Source: Gigaspora margarita
Lineage: Eukaryota > Glomeromycota > Glomeromycetes > Diversisporales > Gigasporaceae
Assembly: GCA_009809945.1 (NCBI GenBank)
Contig: WTPW01000151.1
Coordinates: forward strand, 221,929-285,928
Length of the DNA: 64,000 nt
Direction of reading: 5' to 3'
A program made the position numbers and the translations under genes. Of the stretch, positions 46,478 to 56,987 are shown piece after piece (within the stretch, counting starts at the first letter, position 1; each line of letters begins with the position of its first letter). Under the pieces are notes generated by a model. It did not search any database. It had not been told where the DNA came from and worked only from the letters and a program-made list of their open reading frames with translations.

Positions 46478-47529
46478 ATTTTCAATTTACAGGCATAGGA
46501 CATGTTCCATTCATTGCTTTCTTAATTAAAAATCATAGGAATTTACTATAAACTTTGAGCTGAAGATCCTATTCAGCTTAACTAATTAACTTTAAATTAA
46601 ATTTTTGGGAATATAGAGCAAGGGGAGGAAAAAAAGGTAGTACAAAAATCAAATTAAAATTTTGACAATTTTGTATTTTTTTAAAATGTAACTTTATCAA
46701 AAACAAAAATTTACTAATTTTAAATTAGCAATTATATGTAAAATCATGCTTTAAACAACTTTACTTAGTCATGAAAATAGGTTGGCTTGTAAGAAAAATG
46801 GGTTATCAATATACTAAAGTTAAAAGTTTTTGTTTATAATACAAACTTCTTTTTTTATCAAGATAACCTGCTTTGGGCCTCTAAATAAACATATTCAGCA
46901 GATATTTTTACACAATTTTAGATCAAAATGCATTTTTTTAGACCTTTTACTAAGTAAAAAATAGTGTTAAAGTTAGACAAAAAATATTTTTCTAAAAGAA
47001 AAATTTTTGTCTAACTTTAACCTATTTTTTACTTAGTAAAAGGTCTAAGAAAATGCATTTTGAACTTAAATTGAGTAGAAATACCTGCTAAACAAATTTA
47101 GTTAAAGACTGAAAGAAGGTTATCTTAATAAAAAAAGGGGTTTTATATTATAAACCAAAAATTTTTAACTTTAGTATATAGATGATCCATTTTTCTTACA
47201 AAGTAACATTACTTTTATTGCCTAAGTTAAGTTGTTTAGAGCATGATTTTACATATAATTGCTAATTTAAAATTAGTAAATTGTAAATTTTGTTTTGGCA
47301 AAGTTACATTTTGAAAAAATGCAAATTTGGCAAAATTTTAATCCAATTTTTGTATTATCTTATTCTCCTCCCCTTGCTTTATATTCATGAAAATTTTAAT
47401 TTGAAGTTAATTAGTTAAGTTAAATAGGATCTTCAGCTCAAAGTTTATAGTAAATTTTAAAAATTTTAATTATAGAAATCAATCTGACCTATTTTAAAAA
47501 GATATGTCTCATGCCTGTTAATTGAAAAT
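46478..47529. mobile_element. 1.05-kb long palindrome
   Basis: Outer arms 'attttcaatttacaggcat' and 'atgcctgttaattgaaaat'; middle arms 'gagctgaagatcctattcag' and 'aggatcttcagctc'; centre near 47003 ('gttagacaaaaaatattttt' against 'aaaaatttttgtctaac'). Arms are more diverged than in the 30266 hairpin. It lies at the upstream edge of the broken exon at 46301-46477. Target duplication not clear. Confidence 0.85.
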
Positions 47530-47539
47530 CTTCATCCAA

Positions 47540-48075
47540 ACCTGCGGGTCAATATTGTAGTGGTTGTGCTTCCAGGTTTACAATTGCAAGATCACCAGTT
47601 CGAGCTCTACTAAGAACAAAAATAACTATATGGTCACAGATGGATGAACTGAGCCAGGATCACAATTGAAGATTCAGCCACCATCCTCCATATCTGATGC
47701 TTCTAATTAAAAAACTTCTAGTGAAATTCTAGTCAAAAATTGAATACCTTTGGTGGAATCCTAGTCAAAATTGAATATATTTGGCAAAATTCCAGTTGCC
47801 AAAAAGACACTACCAGTGAGATCCCAATTACCAAGAAGACACTACCAGTGAGATTATAGTAAATAAGAATACTTTCAGTGAAATTCTGGTCGAAAATGTT
47901 GAACATTACTAGTTAATCTGATAGAAACATTAGAATAGTTAGCAAGTTTGTAGATCATTACAATGTGGGACCTTGCATATTAGAAAGGTCCCATTGATTA
48001 AGATTAATAAAATTGGTGCCATTCGGCATCCAGACAATGACCGAGTCATCAGGTTTAAAAAAAAAAAAAATAAAA
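47540..48075 (+). mobile_element. tRNA-headed SINE with A-rich tail
   Basis: The head has 'tgtagtggttgtgcttcc' (A-box-like) and 'caccagttcgagctctac' (B-box-like, GTTCGANTC), spaced as in a tRNA. The body has an internal duplication around 'gacactaccagtgagat'. It ends 'gtcatcaggttt' plus an A tail (48056-48071). Pol III promoter and tail together support a SINE. Target duplication not found. Confidence 0.65.
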
Positions 48076-48149
48076 AATTTTTTTATTCGCATTCTAAATA
48101 CAGTTAAATTGGTAATTAATTAACTAAAAAAGTTTTTGCTATGTGTAAT

Positions 48150-48340
48150 TAATAACTAAGAATTAAACATTACATTAATTCCCAAATTGTCTAGATCATT
48201 AATTGGAAAATCATTTTCTGAAAAAGAATTGATTTTAGATCAATTACTTCTTCATAAAAACTTACACTTAAACCTTCTTTTTTTAATCTTATCCATGAAA
48301 CAGTAAAAGAGGTTTATCATTTATGTAATTGAAAAAAAAC
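48150..48340 (-). pseudogene. Possible further exon pair of the broken gene
   Basis: On the minus strand 'FTVSWIRLKKEGL' runs to a donor-like GTGTAAGT. After about 50 bp ending TTTTTCAG it continues 'NDFPINDLDNLGINVMFNS' to a TAG. Intron borders and amino-acid composition are plausible, and position and strand fit an upstream part of the gene at 43590-46477, but no motif confirms it. Confidence 0.35.
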
Positions 48341-48358
48341 TGTATAAATCATATTTAA

Positions 48359-48718
48359 TTAGCAATTCACGTAAGAACAGGACATTATATAAAATTTTAT
48401 ATAATATAAATAAGCAAATTTACTATAATATTCCAAATGTTGGAATCCAGTTTGCCTACAATATAAAGTATTAATAGTTTAAATATAATATAAAATTAAA
48501 TTATATTAGCATAAAAATATGGTATTTGTCTTTCTTTTTATTAAAAGTCTGGTAGAATTTTCTAAAAATAAAAGATACTTTACTAAGAGCTGAAATTTTA
48601 AATTTTAAAAAAACCTGTCTTTTTACTATATAATTTTGGGAAATTGGATTCCATATTACTATTAAAACTATCAATACTTATCCCCAACTTTTTGTCCTGT
48701 TCTTACGTGAATTGCTAA
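48359..48718. mobile_element. MITE at TTAA target (piggyBac-like), copy 2
   Basis: Perfect inverted ends TTAGCAATTCACGTAAGAAC(AGGAC) and GTTCTTACGTGAATTGCTAA, flanked by TTAA (48355-48358 and 48719-48722). Same family as 11781-12126. 360 bp, no coding frame. Confidence 0.9.
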
Positions 48719-48842
48719 TTAATATAGATTATATACTTATGTACTGATAGTACGATGATCATTATAAACGCCTATAGATCACCCACAAAAAATTTTACCC
48801 CCCACGTGATCGCACTTTTATTGGATGATCATTTTCGGATCA

Positions 48843-49003
48843 CAAAATTCTGGGTCGGATGCGTCGGGTCTAGGTCAGTATTTAGCTCTAGTTATTAGCA
48901 GTTCTATAGCAAAATTATCAGCTGGGCACTTTTACTTAATAATGAATGGGTTTTTGTTATCTTGAGGCTAAATCGATCTGATGTATTCCAACCAGAATGT
49001 TGG
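48843..49003 (+). mobile_element. MITE family CCCAAAATTCTGGG, copy 3 (partial)
   Basis: 'caaaattctgggtcggatgc', 'tctatagcaaaattatcagc' and 'gatgtattccaaccagaatg' match copies 1 and 2; about 55 bp of the middle is missing. Confidence 0.75.
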
Positions 49004-49298
49004 TATGAGCTCACGCGCGTTTTTTATTTTGAAGAATTTATAATGTGCTTTATTACAAATAGTACACATATATGTACTATTTAATTTTATTAAAACAGCA
49101 CACATATGTGTGCAGTTTGAAATAAAGCAAAAGCACACATATGTGTGCTGTTTAAATAATCAAAATTGCACAATATGTGTGCAGTATAAATAAAGCAAAA
49201 CAGCACACATATGTGTGCAGTTTGAATAAAAACAAAACTGCACGCATATATGCGCAGTTTGAAATAAAGCAAAACAGCACACATATGTGTGCAGTTTG

Positions 49299-49934
49299 NN
49301 NNNNNNNNNNNNNNNNNNNNNNNNNNNNNNNNNNNNNNNNNNNNNNNNNNNNNNNNNNNNNNNNNNNNNNNNNNNNNNNNNNNNNNNNNNNNNNNNNNNN
49401 NNNNNNNNNNNNNNNNNNNNNNNNNNNNNNNNNNNNNNNNNNNNNNNNNNNNNNNNNNNNNNNNNNNNNNNNNNNNNNNNNNNNNNNNNNNNNNNNNNNN
49501 NNNNNNNNNNNNNNNNNNNNNNNNNNNNNNNNNNNNNNNNNNNNNNNNNNNNNNNNNNNNNNNNNNNNNNNNNNNNNNNNNNNNNNNNNNNNNNNNNNNN
49601 NNNNNNNNNNNNNNNNNNNNNNNNNNNNNNNNNNNNNNNNNNNNNNNNNNNNNNNNNNNNNNNNNNNNNNNNNNNNNNNNNNNNNNNNNNNNNNNNNNNN
49701 NNNNNNNNNNNNNNNNNNNNNNNNNNNNNNNNNNNNNNNNNNNNNNNNNNNNNNNNNNNNNNNNNNNNNNNNNNNNNNNNNNNNNNNNNNNNNNNNNNNN
49801 NNNNNNNNNNNNNNNNNNNNNNNNNNNNNNNNNNNNNNNNNNNNNNNNNNNNNNNNNNNNNNNNNNNNNNNNNNNNNNNNNNNNNNNNNNNNNNNNNNNN
49901 NNNNNNNNNNNNNNNNNNNNNNNNNNNNNNNNNN
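49299..49934. other. Assembly gap (636 N) inside the palindromic minisatellite
   Basis: The gap is entered and left within array units, so its content is most likely more of the same array; the true length is unknown. Confidence 0.99.
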
Positions 49935-50059
49935 GCACACATATGTGTGCAGTTTTGTTTTTATTCGAACTGCACACATATGTGTGCTGTTTTGTTTTAG
50001 CAACCAATCGATTTCAGGATCTCATGTAACGTAACACGATCAGAAAATTCAAAACAAAC

Positions 50060-50200
50060 ATTCATTTTGTCAAAAATCACTTGTTACTCGAAATCCGCAT
50101 AGAAAACTACCTTTCGTGCTCTAACAAAAAGTTTTCCTTGAGCAATTTTAATATAAAACCCTGAACCCTGACCCTAACCTAGGTGCTCACCCTAACCCTA
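50060..50200 (-). repeat. Dispersed repeat with a telomere-like head, copy 3 (inverted)
   Basis: Reverse complement order of the 4970-5170 block: 'gtcaaaaatcac', 'aaaactacctttcgtgctct', 'aacaaaaagttttccttgag', then 'ccctgaccctaacctagg' and 'caccctaaccctaaat'. Confidence 0.7.
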
Positions 50201-50459
50201 AATTAACAAAAAAAAACTTTAACGATACGGAAATAATCTACAGGTGACATTATCACATGTGTTGCATATAACTTAACTATTTATTTAAAATAAAATAGCA
50301 CACATGTGTGCTATTTTGCTTTATTTGAATTAGCACACATATGCGTGCAGTTTTGTTTTTATTCGAACTGCACACATATGTGTGCTGTTTTGTTTTAGCA
50401 CATATATATGTGTTAAAAATAAAACAGCACACATATGTGTGCTGTTTTATTTTTATTAG

Positions 50460-51210
50460 AAAGAATGACCGAAAGAACGACAAAAAATCATGAAAAAATT
50501 ACCAAAAAAACAACAAAAGAAGAACAACGAAACAAGCATAAAAACGAATAAAAAAGTACCGAACGAATGATAAAAAAAAAATGAAAGAACGACGAAAGAA
50601 ACACCAAAAAACAATGAGAGAAGCACCGAAAAAGTGATCAAAAAAGTCCCTGAAGAACGACGAAACAAACATCAAAAGAAGCATTAAAAAGCATCAAAAG
50701 AACGTGTAAAAAGCATCAAAAAAAAATAATAAATAAACCTACCAAAAGAATGACATAAAATTACTGAAAGAACGACACAAAAAGTACTGAAAGAACGACG
50801 TAAAAAGCACCGAAAGAATGACGTAAGAAGCACTGAAAGAATGACAAAAAAAGCACAAAGAAGTACCGAAAACAACTCGAGAAGAACAACGAAACAAGCA
50901 TAAAAATGAACCAAACAAATGATAAAAAAACTGAAAAAAACGACGAAAGAAGCGACGAAAGAAGAAGCACCAAAAAACAACGAGAGAAGCACCGAAAAGC
51001 GTTCAAAAAAGTCCTGAAAAACGATGAAACAAACATCAAAAGAAGCTTAAAAAGCATCGAAAGAACGCGTAAAAGCATCAAAAAAAAATAAAATAAACCT
51101 ACAGAAAGAACGACATAAAAAGTACCGAAAGAATGATGTAAAAAGCACCAAAAGAACGACGAAAGAACGACGTAAAAAGCACCAAAAGAACGACGAGAAA
51201 GAAAGCGATA
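50460..51210 (+). repeat. Purine-rich degenerate tandem repeat
   Basis: Permutations of 'gaaagaacgacgtaaaaagc' and 'accgaaagaatgacgtaaaa'; a longer unit of about 440 bp repeats once ('gaagaacaacgaaacaagca' at 50519 and 50880). It creates long open frames on both strands (poly-F/S/V on minus, K/E/R on plus) that I do not accept as genes. Confidence 0.85.
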
Positions 51211-52949
51211 GTTGATCGTGTTTGAAAATTGGTAGCACATGGGGGGATTTTTTGGGGGAGAAGGGAACACAAATCACGTGGGGGGTAAAAATTTTTGTGG
51301 GGGAGTTACTACTAATATCATTATACGCAAAATCACATGAGTATAGTAAAACGTATACGCTGATAAAATCAATAATACGATACTCAATAGCTAATTTATA
51401 CGCATACTCAATATATATATATTCGAAAAAAGGTTGAATTTCATTTTGATTTTCTATTAATGTTTATTAATTTACACTTTTTTATTTCTAATTAAACTTG
51501 TAAAATTGTGTGCTGTTTATTATAAATTAAAAGTAAGACCAAAGTAATGTTTAAAGAAAAATCTGCAAAACCATAAAAAAAAAAAGCTTTATTTCAATAG
51601 GAAACTAAAAATGTTTGATCCATTTCTTTATTATAACACAACGATTTTCTTGCATACGAAACGCTTATTTCGCATGTTTTGGAGGTGTTGACGAATCTTT
51701 TATATTGTAATTTTCTTGGGTAGGAAAAATTATATCACATTAACCTTTTGTATGTTAGTCCAATTCGTTTGCAAGTGTTTGCAAATCGCTCATAACGTAT
51801 AATAATAATAATAATGTACATAATAACAATCCAGAAATCCAAAGTAAGTGAACTTTTACGTCATCTACTTTCCAAATGCATAGTACGGATAAATTTTTGC
51901 ATAGTACCAGATGAAATCCTGAAAATTATTGGAAGTAATGTTAAGAGCTAATTTTATCAACGTTGTATGTAATTAGAAATGATCAAAATAAGTACGAAGT
52001 ATGAGATTAAGGGTATTAATCAATTTTATTATAATTGTTTTAATCATTAATCGGATTAGAATAGATTCTCATTTCTGCATAATCGTTTTATCGCTGTTTG
52101 CAATAACAAGTATCTTTGATCATATTTTGTGGATTGCAATCCACACTACAATCAGCTGCAAGTTGCTTTTCTCAACCAAGGATTCAATAGATATATGGTA
52201 TTTTCATTAATTTTGCTTTGTGTATCGATATCTATTACAATGGATTGCAAAAAGGTGTAGCACTGTGATTTTAGTGATTATGAAAGTTGAAAATTTCTAA
52301 GATTCAAATTACCTATCGAACATATTTTTTATGCCGGTTTTCAAAAAAGGTGTCGCACTATGATTTTTATATGAAAGTTGAAAAATTTTAAGATTTTAAA
52401 TTACCTATCGGTCATATTTTTAATCAATAACGTTTATATTTATTCGAAATCTTCAAATCGTTTTACATGGCAGCATGATCTACAGAGGTAAACCTTTTTG
52501 CAAACCGCTATAATATCATTATTCGTGCAAAATTGGTCAACATACTTGTGATTTAAATGAAGTAGTGTGGGTTGCAATCTGCAATAATCATTACAGATGT
52601 GACTTAATTTAACTCCGATCTTTTTCTAAAACTATGATCATTCTTATAGTGGGTGCAATTGATCATGTGTTTAATTTGCTATTGGGTTTCGAATCGGCCA
52701 CATTTCCTTTTTGATTAGAACGTAGAAGATTCGTTAAAAAATTTTATTATCATATTGAACTATCTTATTGAACTATTTGATTATCTGATCTACTGGGCAT
52801 ATGTCCCAACAGTTTTTATGATTATTTGGTGATTATTTTTTTACAGTGAAGGGCAACATTCTTCTTAATCTAATGATAAAAAAACAAAATAAAATGGTGA
52901 AATATGGAACCAGAAAAAATCGACAGCAAAACAATTTAGTAATATTTTT

Positions 52950-53255
52950 GCAGAAAAATGGCTGAATAATGAAAATCTTTTATTAGAATTGTCTGTGTCT
53001 GATATAAATGATAATGTATAAGAATATATGGATTCACTTTATAAAAGTAATTTTATTTCATTTAAATATCAAGGTAACTATCTATATATTTTTTTAAATG
53101 AATTATGTTCTATGTTATAGCATTGTCTAATTTTATAAAGTTGCCGAATTGGAGAAAAACCAAGACAAGGCCAATTAAAAAAAACGCCAAAATCGATGGT
53201 CATTTTATGGTTATTGAATTATTTGAACTGGAAGTGCCAGATATAGTTGATGAAT
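52950..53255 (+). pseudogene. Small unidentified gene relic, copy B
   Basis: Counterpart of 20501-20825: 'AEKWLNNENLLLELSVSD', 'EYMDSLYKSNFISFKYQ', then after the intron the charged stretch with a new TAA ('KTRPI*' region), and 'VIELFELEVPDIVDE' with TAA at 53253-53255. Both copies are broken but at partly different places, so the parent was broken or decaying before duplication and decay continued. Confidence 0.6.
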
Positions 53256-53340
53256 AACCCAATATGAACTGAAAATAGTAGAAAAAAATTATACTTTACT
53301 ATTTTAATTCGATCTAAATATAATGAATATAATAGAATTT

Positions 53341-53795
53341 CATATGGGCCGATTTTTGGAATTTATAAGTAGAGTGTATTTTTTTAAAATTTAAAGCTAA
53401 ATAACGTCTAATATACTGGTCCGTTTTAAATGATTTTACTACCAAAATGTTCGTCTCTTTGAGACGATTCCAACGAGCCCAAAATCATTAAAATCCAATC
53501 ACAGGATCGTGAGATAATGCGCTGTCAAATAGTGACGCACCTAGAGAATGGGGTTGATTGGTTAGACATAGGTCTAACCAATCAACCCCCTCTAGGTGCG
53601 TCAGTATTTGACAGCGCATTATCTCACGATACTATGATTGGATTTTAATGATTTTGGGCTCGTTGGAATCGTCTCAAAGAGACGAACATTTGTTAGTAAA
53701 ATCATTTAAAACGGACCAGTAGATCAGACGTTATTTAGCTTTAAAGTTTTAATAAAATACACTCTACTTATAAATTCCAAAAATCGGCCCATATG
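53341..53795. mobile_element. 455-bp perfect-type hairpin inserted in copy B
   Basis: Arms begin 'catatgggccgatttttgga' and end 'tccaaaaatcggcccatatg'; the centre is at 'ggttagacataggtctaacc'. Copy A has no insertion here ('aatggaatttataaaaaatt'), so it entered after the duplication. End position is ambiguous: either no visible duplication, or TA if the ends are TGGGCC/GGCCCA. It shares 'gattttaatgattttggg' and 'gttggaatcg' with the hairpin at 30266-30798. Confidence 0.9.
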
Positions 53796-53826
53796 TATAA
53801 AGAATTATACATTTTGTTTATTTAAT

Positions 53827-54304
53827 GTCGCGGATGATCGTGAAATCGGATGATGGTGATCTACGTATTCATCGGATTTCCTAAAATTTCCGAAAATCGT
53901 GTAAATAATCGATCTAATCGATCTACACTACGTAATCAAAACAATCGAATGCTATAACCGGGGGGTTAATTCAATATTGCCTATATGCTACATAAATCGC
54001 ATTCTTGATATCTATATATAAAAGACCTTCTAACTGTATCAAAAAGGCGACCCTAACCCTAACCCTAAACACGAGGCAAAATTTTTTTGCCTCGTGGTTA
54101 GGGTTAGGGATAGGGTTAGGGAGCCTTTTTGATATAGTTAGAAGGTCTTTTATATATAAGCATACCGACCGTTCGATTGTTTTGATTACGTGTGTAGATC
54201 GATTAGATCGATTGTTTGTACGATTTTCGGAAATTTTAGGAAATCCGATGAATATGTAGATCACGTGGATTTAACCATCATCCGATTTCACGATCATCCG
54301 CGAC
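53827..54304. mobile_element. 478-bp hairpin with inverted telomere-like repeats, inserted in copy B
   Basis: Ends GTCGCGGATGATCGTGAAAT and 'atttcacgatcatccgcgac', with flanking direct repeat 'atttaat' (53820-53826 and 54305-54311). Near the centre one arm carries 'accctaaccctaaccctaa' and the other 'ttagggttagggatagggtt', closing on 'gcctcgtg' and 'cacgaggc'. Absent from copy A. The open frames at 53971-54264 are shadows of the palindrome. Confidence 0.9.
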
Positions 54305-55404
54305 ATTTAATATTCCAACAGTATTCCAACCATATAAGCTAAATGATTGAATTAGCACTTTCATATTTGAATTTGATTCGAAATTTGGTTTTATATTAGA
54401 GAAATGCTATTTATCAGATATTTTATACTAATTTGCTTATAATCATGTTTCAATCACTTGAATTATCAAAAAATTTATAAAATCTATTGTAATATATAAT
54501 TACTAGCATTCGATATAACCATTTTCACGTATTATTAAAATTAATAGCATCTCAAAAAAATTTTTTGTATTTATGGGGTGCGGCTTAGGACTTTGGGTTT
54601 AGGAAATTTGGGGATCGAGATGTCAGTAGTTTATGCGTTTGATATGTTGGGAGAATGATTGGTACGGGTTCAAATAATTAATACTAGCCTAGAGGCTTTG
54701 TCATAAGCATTGAAGCTTGTGCATGTAACGCTAGAGCTTGCTTGGATAACGAACCTATTTCCATAAGTTTTTTCATATAATAGTAATAAAATAGTTGATC
54801 GAGCAATAATAATTAAAACAAGAGCAATTCAAGTATAATATCATGATCCTAACTCATGATGTCAAATGAGTGATCGAATGGCGTTTTGTATTTATATAAC
54901 AGATATAAGATTTGTAGAAAAGAATTTTACCTGTTCTATATAGAAATTAAATATTAAATAATAAAACTTATTTCTGAACATTTATTTAACGAAAAAACCT
55001 ATACGTAATGACATGTTTTTTTTTTTAATCTTGTACGTACGTACGTATTGCTTGCAGAAATAAGAGTACGAGTAGGCAATCTTCTCCAAATTGTATTTTT
55101 TACAATATTTTACACCATTTATTCTAGATATATAGAAGCGAAAATCCTACGCGCATAGTACCTTATACTGTAAATTTGTAAATTCAATATTAAAATAATT
55201 AAAATAATATTTTATCTAACTAGTAAAATCCTAGAATTTGTGAATTGCGAATGATTTATTAATGGAACCATATTAGAATTTGTGCTAGTTTTATTGTATT
55301 TTACATACTGATTTTACAGTTTGATCAGCTTAATTACATTGACAATAATACCACAATATAGTATGAAATCTTGTTTGTCCGAAGATAAAAGAAATTTATA
55401 GAAA

Positions 55405-56922
55405 TTAACGATCAACAACAATATATTTATATGGTACTAATTCAACATAGTTTTCCACTTCCTTTTTAGTATTATCATCTAAGTCTAAATATTCGTATAC
55501 ACCCACATAATTCAAAGTTTTGTTTCGCATGCAGAATTCGACTAGTGCTTTGGAAATTCTCTCGTTATTAAGGCGATAAATTAACATTTTTTTTAAAGGT
55601 GCATTGCAATGATTGAACAAAATATCTGTATATGGTTCTAGCCAAGTACCTTCTAAATTAAAATATTGCAATGTTAACGGTAATATTTCTGAAAATTGAA
55701 TAACTCGTATTTTCATTACTTCTTCTGGTATGTCGCCAACGTCAAAAGCATTGCACCATAACGAGAGAAATTGAAGTTTTTGTAAATTACCAATAAGCTC
55801 TACAAGTTGTGGGGAAAACCCAATATTTTGAATACTGAGGTATACAATATTTAGACAGAATGACTTAAGTGCTTCTAGTAATAACAGTTCATTCTGAAAT
55901 TCTTCATCTAATTCAAGTTTTAATCTTTGTAATAATATGCCAGACTTTTCGAAAATTAATGCCATAGACTGCGTATCAATCTCACTTTCAACCACTTCTA
56001 AAGTGCTAATTTTATAATCTAATGATTTTAGCGGTTTCATTTTGCAATATCTAATACGAAGTGTTTCTAACTTTATGAAATTATTAAATACTTCGAACTC
56101 TGCATTAAAATCACAATGATCTAATATAACTTCTTGTAATGAATCTTTTTGACTTTCTAAAGCTGAAATTAAGTCGCCGTAGAATTTCATAGGATAATCT
56201 CCAGATAAGCTAATCAGTCTAAGTTGCTCTTGTGATTTAATAATGTATATAATGGCATGAAATATCTCGGAATCAAAATTATTAAGTTCTATAGTATTAA
56301 TTTTCGTAATACTTTTTGCCAAGGTCCATAATAATGTAGTATCACTTTCAATGTTGTTATCATATACAACGTCCAAAGAAAGATGTCGAATACGCGAGAA
56401 AAATTGCTTATTTTCTCCTAATATGTAAAAAATCTCTGGCTTTAATTCAAGAGATTGTAATCCTAAACATAATTTATGCAAAGTGGCACCGCTTTCAATG
56501 AATAATTTGAATAGTAAATTAATTATGTGATACACATCTGTCTCATAAAATAATTTCGAATTTCTAAGCTTGAAAGTGATCCATTGGCTAACTTTACTTT
56601 CTAAATCCCAAAGATCAAGAACCTTTAAAAATCTTGCATAATCAAATAATGTATTGGAAAATTCTTCGTTTATTCCATGTTCTTCTAAACATTCTTTTAA
56701 AATGAATTTTTCGTCTTCTCCAAGAGATGAAAAATATTTAGAAATGAATAAAAACCTTCGATTGAATGAAAATGGATCTTGCCAAAGAATAGGTACTGCC
56801 ATTTTACACCAATGTCGACTCACAAGTATGCACGAGTATAAGGAACAAACTTCATTATTTAGATTATTAAGAATATTCTCCATTAATTCTGGCATATCAC
56901 TAATATGTATTTTCGACGCCAT
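55405..56922 (-). CDS. F-box protein with leucine-rich C-terminal region, copy B
   Basis: 505 codons, one exon, same layout as copy A. F-box at about residues 8-50 ('DMPELMENILNNLNNEVCS', 'YSCILVSRHWCKMAVPILW'), then leucine-rich repeats to the end, which is nearly unchanged ('YVELVPYKYIVVD'). Differences in length from copy A are one-codon (after 'GLQSLEL' and 'FYGDLISALE'), two-codon ('AFDVGDIPEE') and a loss near 'NFDSEIFHA'; none shifts the frame. Role as in copy A: probable substrate receptor of an SCF ubiquitin ligase. The start ATG and TATA box are conserved. The antisense 92-codon frame at 56654-56932 is a shadow. Confidence 0.93.
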   Translation of the reverse strand: MASKIHISDMPELMENILNNLNNEVCSLYSCILVSRHWCKMAVPILWQDPFSFNRRFLFISKYFSSLGEDEKFILKECLEEHGINEEFSNTLFDYARFLKVLDLWDLESKVSQWITFKLRNSKLFYETDVYHIINLLFKLFIESGATLHKLCLGLQSLELKPEIFYILGENKQFFSRIRHLSLDVVYDNNIESDTTLLWTLAKSITKINTIELNNFDSEIFHAIIYIIKSQEQLRLISLSGDYPMKFYGDLISALESQKDSLQEVILDHCDFNAEFEVFNNFIKLETLRIRYCKMKPLKSLDYKISTLEVVESEIDTQSMALIFEKSGILLQRLKLELDEEFQNELLLLEALKSFCLNIVYLSIQNIGFSPQLVELIGNLQKLQFLSLWCNAFDVGDIPEEVMKIRVIQFSEILPLTLQYFNLEGTWLEPYTDILFNHCNAPLKKMLIYRLNNERISKALVEFCMRNKTLNYVGVYEYLDLDDNTKKEVENYVELVPYKYIVVDR

Positions 56923-56977
56923 AGTTCTGTAGTTTTGTGTTTATAAAATAGAAAGAAAGTTTTTTTTCAACATAGTC

Positions 56978-56987
56978 TATAAATAGT
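56978..56987 (-). promoter_or_regulatory. TATA box of F-box gene, copy B
   Basis: CTATAAATAG at the same position relative to the ATG as in copy A, although the stretch between has indels. Confidence 0.55.

Larger units (their letters stand above)
49061..50442. repeat. Palindromic minisatellite GCACACATATGTGTGC
   Basis: A 16-bp perfect palindrome recurs at 49098, 49133, 49203, 49277, 49935, 49972, 50370 and 50427, with variants at 49061, 49168, 49240, 50298, 50333 and 50398. The period is about 35-38 bp with a shared spacer near 'agtttgaaataaagcaaaac'. It is split by an N gap and by 50000-50290. Frames through it (HMCA/THMCAV-like) are by-products. Confidence 0.9.
48781..51303. mobile_element. 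Candidate 2.5-kb element bounded by CCCACAAAAATTTT inverted repeats
   Basis: 'cccacaaaaaattttacccc' continuing 'cccacgtgat' at 48782-48810 is matched in reverse by 'atcacgtggggggtaaaaat' continuing 'ttttgtggg' at 51273-51303. Between them lie a MITE fragment, the palindromic minisatellite with its gap, a telomere-like repeat and the purine-rich array. No target duplication is visible, so the pair could also be two unrelated fragments. Confidence 0.45.

Noticed and set aside
49090..50034. Six long open frames across 49.1-50.0 kb
   Set aside because: They run through 636 Ns and the minisatellite; the HMCA/THMCAV-like residues are repeat translation.
49061..50442. CRISPR-like array of palindromic repeats with even spacing
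   Set aside because: The spacers are themselves repeated, not unique, and the genome is eukaryotic. It is a minisatellite.
50456..51277. Long minus-strand frames rich in F, S and V, resembling membrane proteins
   Set aside because: Complement of a purine-rich tandem repeat; several frames are open at once, with no conserved domain or start context.
53971..54264. Two overlapping frames on opposite strands
   Set aside because: Mirror images produced by the palindrome at 53827-54304.
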